A stretch of 64,000 bases of DNA, taken from assembly GCA_002437905.1 (NCBI GenBank), contig DJRT01000024.1, positions 1 through 64,000 on the forward strand, read 5' to 3'. Position 1 is the stretch's first letter. The number at the start of each line of letters is the position of its first letter. Below, one piece after another: positions 35,101 through 44,100 of this stretch. The notes beneath the pieces are model-generated. The model was given only the letters and a program-made list of their open reading frames with translations. It had not been told where the DNA came from and ran no database searches. Made by a program: the position numbers and the translations under genes. The stretch is from Ruminococcaceae bacterium UBA6353 (GTDB lineage: Bacteria > Bacillota > Clostridia > Oscillospirales > Acutalibacteraceae).

Positions 35101-35710
35101 CGGCCTGGATCATGTGCTGGCACAGGGCCAGGATGTGAATGTGATGGTCTTCGATACCGAGGTGTATTCCAACACCGGCGGTCAGGCTTCCAAGGCGTCC
35201 AATATCGGTCAGGTGGCACAGTTTGCCGCTGCCGGTAAGGCCATTGCCAAGAAGAGCCTGGCGGAGATCGCCATGAGCTATGGCTACATCTATGTGGCAC
35301 AGATCGCGATGGGCGCAGATATGAACCAGACCATCAAGGCGATTGCCGAGGCCGAGGCCTATCCGGGTCCGTCCCTCATCATCGGCTACGCCCCCTGCGA
35401 GATGCACTCCATCAAGGGCGGCATGGTCAACTGCCAGGCCGAGATGAAGAAGGCTGTGGATTGCGGCTACTGGAATATGTTCCGCTTCAACCCGGCTGCC
35501 AAGGCGGAGGGCAAGAACCCCTTCACCATGGACAGCAAGGCGCCCACGACCAACTATCGTGACTTCATCATGGGTGAGGCGCGTTACTCTTCTCTGACCC
35601 GTTCCTTCCCGGATCGTGCAGAGACCCTGTTCACCAAGGCGGAAGAGACCGCCAAGGCTCGCTACGAGCATCTGCTCCGTTTGGGCGAGCTGTATGCGCA
35701 GAATGTGTAA
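32168..35710 (+). CDS. nifJ: Pyruvate:ferredoxin (flavodoxin) oxidoreductase
   Basis: Oxidatively decarboxylates pyruvate to acetyl-CoA and CO2, reducing ferredoxin; the central reaction of fermentative clostridia. The 1,180-aa single chain carries domain I (YPITPSSPMADYVDQW), the II/III CoA and linker region, a 2[4Fe-4S] ferredoxin domain (CAKCNKCAFVCPHATIRP and CMGCGVCVGVCPTNSL, about 690-770) and the C-terminal thiamine diphosphate domain (GDGWAYDIGFGGLDHVLA and NTGGQASKAS). AAAGGAGG precedes the ATG. Codon use is the most strongly biased in the window, consistent with very high expression. Single-gene unit with promoter and terminator. Confidence 0.98.
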   Translation: MARKFKTMDGNNAAAHVSYAFTEVAGIYPITPSSPMADYVDQWAAAGQKNIFGTTVKVAEMESEAGASGTVHGSLAAGALTTTYTASQGLLLMIPNMYKIAGELLPCVFHVSARCVASHALNIFGDHSDVYACRQTGFAMLAETNPQEVMDLGAVAHLAAIKGRVPFLNFFDGFRTSHEIQKIQVWDYADLKEMCDMDAVEAFRKRALNPEHPVMRGSHENGDIFFQHREACNKYYDAVPGIVEEYMHKVNEKLGTDYQLFNYYGAPDADRVIVAMGSICDVAEEVIDYLTAKGEKVGLVKCRLYRPFCADKLSAAIPETVKKIAVLDRTKEPGALGEPLYMDVVTALATQGRGAIRVIGGRYGLGSKDTPPASVFAVYDELAKAEPKHQFTLGIVDDVTGLSLEEKESPNTAAEGTIECKFWGLGGDGTVGANKNSIKIIGDHTDKYVQAYFQYDSKKTGGITISHLRFGDKPIKSPYYINKADFVACHNPSYVIKGYKMVNDVKPGGVFMINCQWNAEELNQHMPAEAKRYIAKNNIQLYTINAIDLAIEIGMGKRTNTILQSAFFTLAKVMPQEDAIRYMKEKAEASYLKKGRDVVEMNWKAIDAGATAFVKVDVPADWATAEDKPVAATENGPAKLIKQVDTIMKPVGKMDGDSLPVSAFVDHVDGTFEQGAAAYEKRGVAVMVPEWNPDTCAKCNKCAFVCPHATIRPFALDEAEVAAAPANMKKAPKPVIKTNYTYTLAVSPLDCMGCGVCVGVCPTNSLKMVAQESQLAEQDVFDYCVEKVSEKPETTGTTVISSQFKKPLLEFSGSCAGCAETSYARLITQLFGERMYISNATGCSSIWGGPAATSPYTTAKNGHGPAWANSLFEDNAEHGYGMYLGQKAIRSRLIDEVKEIAASDKAPEAVKTACAAYLDTLDDGKTNGAAADALVAELEKLDCDCAARKDILTYKEYLSKKSVWIFGGDGWAYDIGFGGLDHVLAQGQDVNVMVFDTEVYSNTGGQASKASNIGQVAQFAAAGKAIAKKSLAEIAMSYGYIYVAQIAMGADMNQTIKAIAEAEAYPGPSLIIGYAPCEMHSIKGGMVNCQAEMKKAVDCGYWNMFRFNPAAKAEGKNPFTMDSKAPTTNYRDFIMGEARYSSLTRSFPDRAETLFTKAEETAKARYEHLLRLGELYAQNV

Positions 35711-35774
35711 GCTTTCTGTGTAGCCACTGTGGCACGCGCCAGCGTGTGACAGCGGCATGGTGCAAAACAGCCCG

Positions 35775-35817
35775 GCAGGGGCGTTGTGTTTTTCAACACA
35801 ACGCCCCTGCTTTTTCC
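35775..35817 (+). terminator. Terminator of nifJ
   Basis: GCAGGGGCGTTGTGTT pairs with a complementary arm ending in GCCCCTGC, then TTTTTCCTTTTTT. Confidence 0.93.
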
Positions 35818-35928
35818 TTTTTTGACAAATCGACAGGCTTTTCCCTGGATATTAGAAATTTTGGGTTATATTGTCGAAAATAATCGCGAAAAAACGAAAG
35901 AAAATGTGTAAAATGTACATATAAATTC

Positions 35929-35957
35929 TTGACAGTGTGGAAAGTTTCTGTGATAAT
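35929..35957 (+). promoter_or_regulatory. Promoter of the first GH16 gene
   Basis: TTGACA (35929-35934), 17 bp, GATAAT (35952-35957). The 35818-35928 stretch before it is AT-rich with no gene or obvious operator. Confidence 0.85.
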
Positions 35958-36038
35958 ATACTTGCTACCGAACGACCGGACAAGACTCCCCCTTGAATGG
36001 CCGGTGCCGGTAAGTATAGAGAGGAAAGAAGGCTATGC

Positions 36039-39000
36039 ATGAGCACAAACACATTTTCGCGCAGAAAACGATCCACCGCCGGTGCACTGGCGTTTGTCCT
36101 GCTGGTGACAACGCTGCTGGCGGTGCTGCCCTCCGGCGTGTTCGCCGGGTCACAGAAGACAGCGGATGCCCGCCTATTTGCTGCACAGGACTATGAAAGC
36201 TTTGCGGTAGGGGACAAAAATTACTATACCACATACAATTCCTACGGTATCCACGGAAACGGTTCCGGGCGTGAGGTGTCATCCGCTCATGCCCATGCCG
36301 GCGGCGGTGCGGACGCTGCCGGGACCGGCCGTGCTGTCCGCCTGACGATGAACCAGACGCGGGACACCAATGTGGCACAGCTGGCAGTGGTCGACGCGGA
36401 GAAAAACACCCCGGCCGTGACCGCCGGAGAGAATTACCTGCTGTCTTTCTGGGCTTATCTGGATGATGCGGCGCAGCAGGAAATTACATACCATGTGCAC
36501 ACGGCCCGCAATGTGGACAGCCTGACGGTCGGCTTCCACTGCGAAACGGAAAAAACCATTACCATGCCTGCCGGCAGCTGGCAATATATCACCCTGCCGG
36601 TGGAGAATGTGGCCGCGGATGATCCGACCGGCTCCTGGTACCTGACGATCGGCGCGACCTTTGCCGGTGCTGACACCAGCAATATCCGCTACCTGTTTGT
36701 GGATGATGTGGAGGTGCGCACCTACACGGCGCAGGCAGCGCTGCAGGATATGGAGCTGTATGCCGACGGACAGGAGCTGGCGCTGAGCACCACGCACGGT
36801 ACGGCGCAGATCTCCCGTGAGCGCAACCATACTCCCGGCGGTTTGCAATCGGTGCGGGTCACGGCGACCACCTCCGCCGGCGGCATTCGGCCGCAGATGG
36901 TGCTGCGGCAGGCCGATGGCACCCCCATGCGTGTGGAGCAGGGGGGCAACTATACGCTTTCCTTCTGGGTCTATTGCCCGGCCGAGGCAACGGACAGGCA
37001 ATTCCGGTATTGGCTGTGTGCGACCGATTCGGCCGAAGCCTTCGCCGATACGACGGCGAAAAACGCTGCCCTGGTATATGAAGGCGCCGATATTCCGGTG
37101 CTGCAGGCCGGCTGGACGCAGATTGTGGCCGAGATCGAGGATTGCGCCCATGCCGGGGCGTTGCGGCTTGGCGTAACCTCGCCATCTGCCGCGGCCGCCA
37201 CACCGGCCATGTTCTATCTGGACGATTTCACGCTCACCCGGCAGGCCGACCGGATTGATTATGAAACCGCGGAGACGGTGACCAATCTTGGTAAATCCGG
37301 CAGGGCGGAGCTTTCCACCGCGCAGAACCATACGCCGGGCGGAAGCAAATCTGTCAAGCTGACCTCCCGCACCTATAATGGCTGGGAGCGTGCGCAGATC
37401 ATGCTGCAGCAGGCGGATGGCCGGTATCTGCAGCCGGAGCGGCTGAAGGACTATCAGCTGTCGTTCTATGTGTATGTGCCCTCCGGGCAGACCGGTGAGC
37501 TGCGGTTCTGGATCTGTGCGACAGAGGCTGATACAGTGTTTCAGGCGTCCACAGAGAAGAACACCTGCGTGCTGTACGAGATGAACAGCGGCGATGTGCC
37601 GGTGCGGGATGCATGGTATCGGTACACTGTGCCGCTGAGTAGCGTCAGCTGGAAGGACGGGGGCAGCTACGGACCGTATCTGCGTCTGGGCGTTACTTCC
37701 TCCAGCGTTTCCTCGGCAGGCTTTACCTGCTATGTGGACGATGTGGTGCTGCGGGAGATCTGCACGCCGGCAACCACCGAAAACTACGAGACCTTTGCGG
37801 TAGGCGCCAATGCGGTGCAGGGGAATGGCTCCGGCCGGGAGATTTCGGCGGCGCACGCGCACGCCGGCAATGGCGCGGATACCCAGCAGGGGCGCGCCGT
37901 GCGGCTGAAAATGAACCAGACAAGCGCCGGCAACCATGCCCGCACGGTGATCTTTTCGGCCGGGCAGGCGGCCAGCTTCCGCACTGGTGCCCGATATGCT
38001 GTTTCCTTCTGGTGCTACTGGGATCCTGCGGAGAACAGCGTGGAGGATACCCGCACCGAAACAAGCCTGCGCATCACCGCAGCGGTGGGCAGCGTGGATA
38101 ACCCGCAGCAGGTGTTTGGCAACCATGTCAATGGAGCCGAGGGCAGCGCGCCGGCGGAACTCAAGGCGGGTCAGTGGCAGCAGGTAACGGTGGTTACTCA
38201 GCCGATCGCCGGGGTCAATGGCGGCGAGACAACAAATCTGACGCTCGGCGCCCTGTTCTCCGGCGCGTCCGAGGACAACATGAAGTACCTGTATGTGGAT
38301 GATGTGTCGGTTATGCCGTTTGGCCAGTGGAGCGAGGATGGTCTGACCGATGCTGTCAGCGCCGGCAATGGCGGCCTACTGTATATGGACGGCGCCAGCG
38401 CCGTTTACTGGAGCGAGAGCCGCGGTGAGGCCTGTACGGCGGTGCGCCTGGTGGGCGAATTTACGGTGCTGGCAGGTGACCGGACGGTGGCTGTTGGTGC
38501 GGGCTCCGGCTGGAGCATCCGGGAGCGCGGTATCCTGCTGGGGGATGCCGGAACACTGCCGGAGCAGCTGGTGTGCGGCAATGAGCAGGTGCAGTGCATC
38601 CGCACCACCGGCGTCGGCCTGCAGAACTGCTGGAGCTATGATGCTGCAAGCGGCCGCGTGACCTATACCGCGCTGGTGAAGAACATCACGCAGACGCAGA
38701 AGGACACGCTGCTGCGCTATCGGGCCTATCTGGTGCTGGATGTCGGCGGCACGGCGTTCACGGTGTACTCGGGCGTGTGCAGCTTCAGCGCACAGCAGCT
38801 GTACAACCAGTACTGCAGCACCACAGGGGAGGCGCCGACCTGGTTTGAGGGGGCGGCTCCCGGCGAGAGCGGGGATACCCTCTCGCTGCTGGATGGTCTG
38901 GACAGCCGCTTCCGCGTGGTCTATCCCACCGGGGATACTGTGGGGCAGATCATAGCCGAAAAGCTGCAGACCGCTCTGCAGGAGCTGCTGGGCGAATTCC

Positions 39001-40820
39001 AGCCGGTGGACTGCGTGAGCGACGAGCAGCCGGATAACGGCGGCTACGAGATCCTGATCGGCAATACCAACCGCACGGAGGATGATGCGGCGGCCGCCTG
39101 GCTGGCGGCAAAGGACGCCAAATACAATGCGGCGTTCCTGGTGCGCATGAACGGCAAGAAGCTGCTGCTGCAGGCCAAGGATACCGACGACGATGTGAAA
39201 TATGCCTATGCACTGGAGCTGGCGACCGATTGGCTTGTGGAAACCTGTCGGGAGGATCTGTGCATCTCCAGAACCCTGGACTACTATTCTGCGGCGGCCT
39301 CGGAGGCCAGCACCGGCGCGCCGCTGCTGCAGGTGGATGCAACCGGCAATAACCTGCTGAACAATGCGCAGATCATTGTGGAGCGCTATCCCTCCTATAT
39401 GGCGCTGACCGCGGCAAAGGAGCTGCAGCGTGCCATCGCCCAGCTGAGCGGGCAGTATATTGCCATTGTGAAATACGATGGCTCGGTGGAGCATACCACC
39501 GGCGTCAGCCTGATCGTCGGTCCCAAGCAGGGAGCGGTCAAGGCGGTCTATGCGACCGAGGAGCCGGCCCCGGCGGCAGCCACCACCGGTGCGGGCAATG
39601 ACGATGATACCTTCTCCCTCGAAACGCACAAGCCCGGCCAGGTGATCTCCGCCGGCGGCAATGGGCTGCTGACGGATGTGGGCACGGATGGCTACCGCAT
39701 CAGCGTGACCGGCCACTGGCCGGACTGGAATGTGCAGGTCAATGGCGGTTCGCCGGCGGCGATCAATGCCGGCGTGCAGGAGCTGATTGCCGGCCTGCAG
39801 GCCACCGGCAGCAGCGGCGCCACCCGCACGGGGGCCAATACCGGGGACCATGCGCTGAGCGATGGCTACGGTGTGGCGTTCTTTGATGAATTCGAGTATA
39901 CCTCGGCAGAGGAGATCCAGCAGCGCTGGACCATTGATGGCGGCGGTGCCGGCCAGGGCTGTACGATCGTGACGGAGGCCTATGCGGCGGCCGGGTATGA
40001 TCCGGCAGTGTTCGGGTATACCCCCTACGGCCCGGATGAGAACGGCGACTATTGGGATTGGCAGTCCCGCCCGGCCATTTGGGGCACGGACGGCACCTAC
40101 TATGCCCAGGGCGGCTACCTGTACGAATATACCCGCAAGGCGCAGGATGGCTACTGGGCGGTGCGCGCCACCGGGCAGGGAAAGGTGAACTACCGCTATG
40201 GCTTTACCGAGGTGCGGATGATCGCGGCCACAGACTATGGTGCCTGTTCTGCCATCTGGCTGGTCAGCCGCGGCACACCGCATGCCGAGATCGATGTGTA
40301 CGAAAACTTTGGCCAGGATAAGCTGGTGTGCAACCTGCACTATTGGGATTCGGGCGTGCACACCTCGCTGGATGCCTCCGCCGACAGGTATCGCTCTGCC
40401 AAACGGACCTACCGCATGGAGGATGGCAGCCACTTCTATGATACCTTCCACCATATCGGCTATGAGTGGGATGCGCAGTCGATCACCTTCTATGTGGATG
40501 GCGAGGCTTACCTGACGGTGGATACCACCGTATCGGATACCGAGATGACGGCGGCGCAGATGGATGTGTTCCGCAAGGATTGCTGGATCAAGATCACCAA
40601 TGGCATCAGCGCGGGCAGCTATACCGGGCGCAAGGGGGTCAGCAGCCATGACCCGGCGGACTACGCCCCCGGCGGCTACCTGTACGGCAGCGTCAGCGGC
40701 CGCACCGATGGCAAGTATGTGATGGAAAGCACCGAGGACTTCCTGGAGGTGCAGGTGGTGGATAGCCTCTACATCTACCAGAAGAACGACGGACAGAGCT
40801 ATGTGGAAACCGCCTGGTAA
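36039..40820 (+). CDS. Giant secreted multi-module GH16 glycanase, paralogue 1
   Basis: 1,593 aa. Signal peptide 1-35 (RRKRSTAGALAFVLLVTTLL, cut after VFA). Four beta-sandwich, carbohydrate-binding-like modules follow in two types: A (49-233 and 579-763, each starting near a GNGSGRE and AHAHAG motif) and B (234-404 and 405-578, each with NHTPGG and RFWIC/RYWLC-like strands). Then another beta-rich domain (764-930), a DUF4838-like alpha/beta region with YEILIGNTNRTED and VSLIVGPKQ (950-1260), and a C-terminal GH16 jelly roll (1275-1588). The GH16 catalytic motif ExDxxE is E1417, D1419, E1422 in AEIDVYENFG. Likely cleaves a beta-1,3/1,4-linked glycan or galactan outside the cell. No LPXTG, S-layer or dockerin anchor. 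ATG 36039 follows GAGGAAAGAAGG. Confidence 0.85.
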   Translation: MSTNTFSRRKRSTAGALAFVLLVTTLLAVLPSGVFAGSQKTADARLFAAQDYESFAVGDKNYYTTYNSYGIHGNGSGREVSSAHAHAGGGADAAGTGRAVRLTMNQTRDTNVAQLAVVDAEKNTPAVTAGENYLLSFWAYLDDAAQQEITYHVHTARNVDSLTVGFHCETEKTITMPAGSWQYITLPVENVAADDPTGSWYLTIGATFAGADTSNIRYLFVDDVEVRTYTAQAALQDMELYADGQELALSTTHGTAQISRERNHTPGGLQSVRVTATTSAGGIRPQMVLRQADGTPMRVEQGGNYTLSFWVYCPAEATDRQFRYWLCATDSAEAFADTTAKNAALVYEGADIPVLQAGWTQIVAEIEDCAHAGALRLGVTSPSAAAATPAMFYLDDFTLTRQADRIDYETAETVTNLGKSGRAELSTAQNHTPGGSKSVKLTSRTYNGWERAQIMLQQADGRYLQPERLKDYQLSFYVYVPSGQTGELRFWICATEADTVFQASTEKNTCVLYEMNSGDVPVRDAWYRYTVPLSSVSWKDGGSYGPYLRLGVTSSSVSSAGFTCYVDDVVLREICTPATTENYETFAVGANAVQGNGSGREISAAHAHAGNGADTQQGRAVRLKMNQTSAGNHARTVIFSAGQAASFRTGARYAVSFWCYWDPAENSVEDTRTETSLRITAAVGSVDNPQQVFGNHVNGAEGSAPAELKAGQWQQVTVVTQPIAGVNGGETTNLTLGALFSGASEDNMKYLYVDDVSVMPFGQWSEDGLTDAVSAGNGGLLYMDGASAVYWSESRGEACTAVRLVGEFTVLAGDRTVAVGAGSGWSIRERGILLGDAGTLPEQLVCGNEQVQCIRTTGVGLQNCWSYDAASGRVTYTALVKNITQTQKDTLLRYRAYLVLDVGGTAFTVYSGVCSFSAQQLYNQYCSTTGEAPTWFEGAAPGESGDTLSLLDGLDSRFRVVYPTGDTVGQIIAEKLQTALQELLGEFQPVDCVSDEQPDNGGYEILIGNTNRTEDDAAAAWLAAKDAKYNAAFLVRMNGKKLLLQAKDTDDDVKYAYALELATDWLVETCREDLCISRTLDYYSAAASEASTGAPLLQVDATGNNLLNNAQIIVERYPSYMALTAAKELQRAIAQLSGQYIAIVKYDGSVEHTTGVSLIVGPKQGAVKAVYATEEPAPAAATTGAGNDDDTFSLETHKPGQVISAGGNGLLTDVGTDGYRISVTGHWPDWNVQVNGGSPAAINAGVQELIAGLQATGSSGATRTGANTGDHALSDGYGVAFFDEFEYTSAEEIQQRWTIDGGGAGQGCTIVTEAYAAAGYDPAVFGYTPYGPDENGDYWDWQSRPAIWGTDGTYYAQGGYLYEYTRKAQDGYWAVRATGQGKVNYRYGFTEVRMIAATDYGACSAIWLVSRGTPHAEIDVYENFGQDKLVCNLHYWDSGVHTSLDASADRYRSAKRTYRMEDGSHFYDTFHHIGYEWDAQSITFYVDGEAYLTVDTTVSDTEMTAAQMDVFRKDCWIKITNGISAGSYTGRKGVSSHDPADYAPGGYLYGSVSGRTDGKYVMESTEDFLEVQVVDSLYIYQKNDGQSYVETAW
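39481..39544 (+). repeat. DNA repeat shared by the two GH16 genes (copy 1)
   Basis: 64 bp matching 44843-44906 with two mismatches, inside the DUF4838-like region. Protein similarity alone does not require this level of silent-site identity. Confidence 0.85.
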
Positions 40821-40832
40821 AACAGGCAAGTC

Positions 40833-40872
40833 GACCGGCCTCCCCCTGCCAAGGGGGAGGCCGGTCTCTTTA
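40833..40872 (+). terminator. Terminator between the two GH16 genes
   Basis: GACCGGCCTCCCCC pairs with GGGGGAGGCCGGTC around a short loop, then TCTTT. The two paralogues are therefore separate transcripts. Confidence 0.88.
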
Positions 40873-40909
40873 ATTTCGTGCAGCCCGTTGGCAAAAAACA
40901 TATTTTTCC

Positions 40910-40938
40910 TTGACTTTTATGGGGGATTTTTATACAAT
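40910..40938 (+). promoter_or_regulatory. Promoter of the second GH16 gene
   Basis: TTGACT (40910-40915), 17 bp, TACAAT (40933-40938). Confidence 0.82.
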
Positions 40939-40944
40939 AAAGAC

Positions 40945-41124
40945 CAGCGGAAGGCGTTCTTCACATTTTGCCGCACGGGTCGTTTTTGATGGCAGCGAAA
41001 ACGGCTGGCCGGCGCAGGGAGGAACGGCGTTTTTTGCGCCTGCGCGAAGTTCCCTTCCCGTGCCCCCGGCTGCGCGCGGTCTGTGCAGCAAGAAACGATG
41101 GGAAGAAAGAGGGATCATAACTTG
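40945..41124 (+). other. Long GC-rich leader of the second GH16 gene
   Basis: About 180 nt between the predicted transcript start and ATG 41125. It holds no convincing gene and no known riboswitch that I can name; several short GC-rich self-complementary segments occur around 41015-41090. It could carry post-transcriptional control or only be spacer. Confidence 0.4.
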
Positions 41125-44100
41125 ATGAAAAGCAGAGGAAAATGGTTTGCTGCCCGGTGCGGCAGGCGCAGCCTGGCGCTGCTGCTGGCGGCGGTCATGC
41201 TGACGACCGCGCTGCTGACGGCGCTGCCGCTTTCCGGTTCGGCAGAAACTTCGGCGGATATTTCGACGGAGCTTTCGAAGAAAACGGTGAAGGCGGCTCT
41301 GGAAGGCAAGAGCGCGCTGTTTATCGGCGACAGCATTGCCGCGGGCTGGCGCGACGAGGTGAATGTTGACTATAAAAATGCCGGCGGCTGGGCGAAGCGC
41401 ATTGGCGATACCTATGGCATGACAGTGGATCTCGGCGCCATTGCCGGAAACACTTTCTCAAACATCCGCAACGAGGAATACGGAACAGACAAGAGCATTG
41501 TATCGGAGCTGGAGAAATATAAGGACAACGCCTACGATTATGTGATCCTGCAGGGCGGCTTTAACGACGCCATGGGAACCAACAAAGATCGCACCGAGGC
41601 GAGTGCGGCGCCGATCGGCACCATGGCAGCGGATTTCGCTCCCGAGCATTTTGATCCGGCCACTTATGCCGGCGGCCTGGAGGAAACCCTGTATAAGATC
41701 AAGGAGTATTTCCCCACGGCCAAGGTGGGGTATATTGTCACTTATCAGACGCCGCTTTCTACCTATGGCGGTTATACGGCGAATTCTGCCCACATGCGGG
41801 AGCAGTACGCCACCGGTATGGCCATCTGCAAGAAGTGGGGCGTGGATTGGCTGGATCTGTATGATGGCCATACAGAGGATGGTCTGTCCTACAGCAAGGA
41901 TATTCTGAAAACCGATACCACGACCTATTTCCCCGGCGGAAGCGACTGCATCCACCTGAACAGCGCGGGCTATGATGTGATCTATCCCTACATAGCCAAA
42001 TGGATGGGGCAGATCGATCCGGGGGATACGCAGGATTTTGAAAGCTATCCGTATGTGGTCGGGGATGACCTGGCGCTGAGCGGCAGCCAGGGCTCCCTGG
42101 TGGTTTCGGACGCAAAGAACCACACGGCGGATGGCAGCCGGGCTATCCTGGTGACAGCCAAAACCAGTGCCGGTGCCGCGCGCCCGCAGATGACGGTGCG
42201 GGATAAGCTGGGCGCTCCGTTGAAGATCGAGAAGGGTAAGAGCTATACGGTGTCCTTTGCCGTGTACAGCGAAACAGGCGGTGCATTCCGCTATTGGCTG
42301 TGTGCCACGGATGGCGAGAATATCTTCGCGAGTGCCAGCGAAAAGGACGCCTGCAAGCTGTATGAGTCGTCCGGCACGCTTTCGCTGCCGGCCGGTGCCT
42401 GGACGGTGGTCACAGCGGTGCTGACCGATTGCGCATACGCGGGAAATCTGCGCATCGGCTTTGGCGGCGTGACCAATACCAGCGCCGCAAGCCCGGCGGT
42501 GTACTATGTGGATGACCTGGCCGTGACGGAAAAGGCCGCGGTGCAGGACTATGAGACAAACGCCACGGTCAAGACCTTTGGCCACGGGACACTGGCGGCC
42601 TCTACGGAGCAAAACCACACCTCCGGCGGCAGCCGATCCCTTAAGCTGGAGACAAGCCAGTCCAATGGATATTACCGCAAGCAATTCCTGTTGACGGCAG
42701 CGGACGGCAGCTACCTGCAGATCCCGGAGAGCCGGCGGATGCGGGACTATGTGCTGTCGTTCTGGATCTATGTGCCCGGCAGCAGTGCCGGTGAGCTGCG
42801 CTTCTGGCTGTGCTCCACAGACGATACGGCGGTATTTACAAACACAGAGGGAGCATACCCCAAGGACAAGTATGTGCTGTACGAGATGAACAGCGGTGAT
42901 GTATCGGCGAAGGATACCTGGGTGCAGTACCGCATTGCCATCACGGCGGCCTCGTGGGAGAGTTGTGAGCGCCCCGGCCCCTATCTGCGGCTCGGTGTCA
43001 CCTCCACCGGTGCTTCTACCGCCACGAAATTCATCTGCTACATCGACGATGTGCTGTTGGAGGAAAACTCCACTGCGGCGGAGACCTTTGAAAATTACGA
43101 CACTGCCACGGCGGTGAGCGGCAACGGCTCCGGCCGGGAGCTTTCGGCGGTGCACGCTCATGCCGGCAGCGGTGTGGATACCACCGCCGGCCAGTCCGTG
43201 CGGCTGAAAATGAATAAGACGGGTGATGGCAACTATGCCCGCACGGTGATCCGTGCCAATGGCGCCGATGCCAAATTCCCCATCGGCGTGCGGTATGCGG
43301 TCAGCTTCTGGGCGTATTGGGACCCGGCCGAGAGCAGCCTTGACGGCGACAAGACCGTGGACCAGGACAGGACCTCCCTGAAGCTGTCGCTGCGTGTGGG
43401 CAGCGTGAAGGATCCTGCCGCCGTATGGAAGGATACCAAGGGCAATGAGGGCGCAGCCGAGGTCGTGATCGGTGCACGGCAGTGGCAGCAGTTTACGGTG
43501 CTGACCAATACGATCACCGGCTATGATCAGGGCGATGGCACCACCTGCCTGACGCTGGGTGCCTATTTCAGCGGCGCCCGTGATGCGGATAATGAGACGA
43601 GCCACAACCGCAAATACCTGTATGTGGATGATGTCTCGGTTCGGGCGCTGGACCGCTGGATGAATGACAGCAATGTGCCGGGTGTTGCCCGCGTGCTGGA
43701 TGGCGGCCTGCTGTATGTGAACGGTGCCGATGACCAAAACGGCGGCACAGCGGTGTATTGGAACGAGGCCAAGGGCTGCGAGTACTCGGCCATGCGCGTG
43801 GAGGGGCGGTATACCGCCGATAACGGCAACCGTATGTGCGCCCTGCTGGGCGGCGTGGGCTACGATATCGTGGAGCGCGGCCTGCTGCTGGGGGATGCCA
43901 CGGCTACGGCCGATACCCTGGCGTATAGCGGCAGCTATATCTACCGCTCCGGGGTCAGCGGCGCCCGCCTGCGCGATTGCTGGCGGTATGATGCCGCCAC
44001 CGGCGAGGTGCGCTATACGCTGTTGATCAAGAATATTGCCAAGGAGCAGCAGGCACTTGTGCGCACCTTCCGCTCCTATCTGCGTCTGTCGGTCAATGGG

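Noticed and set aside
32078..35758. 1,226-codon frame antisense to nifJ
   Set aside because: Long antisense frames are produced by the strong GC3 codon bias of nifJ; no ribosome site, no recognisable domains. The same applies to the long minus-strand frames over smc, leuS, the GH16 genes and htrA.
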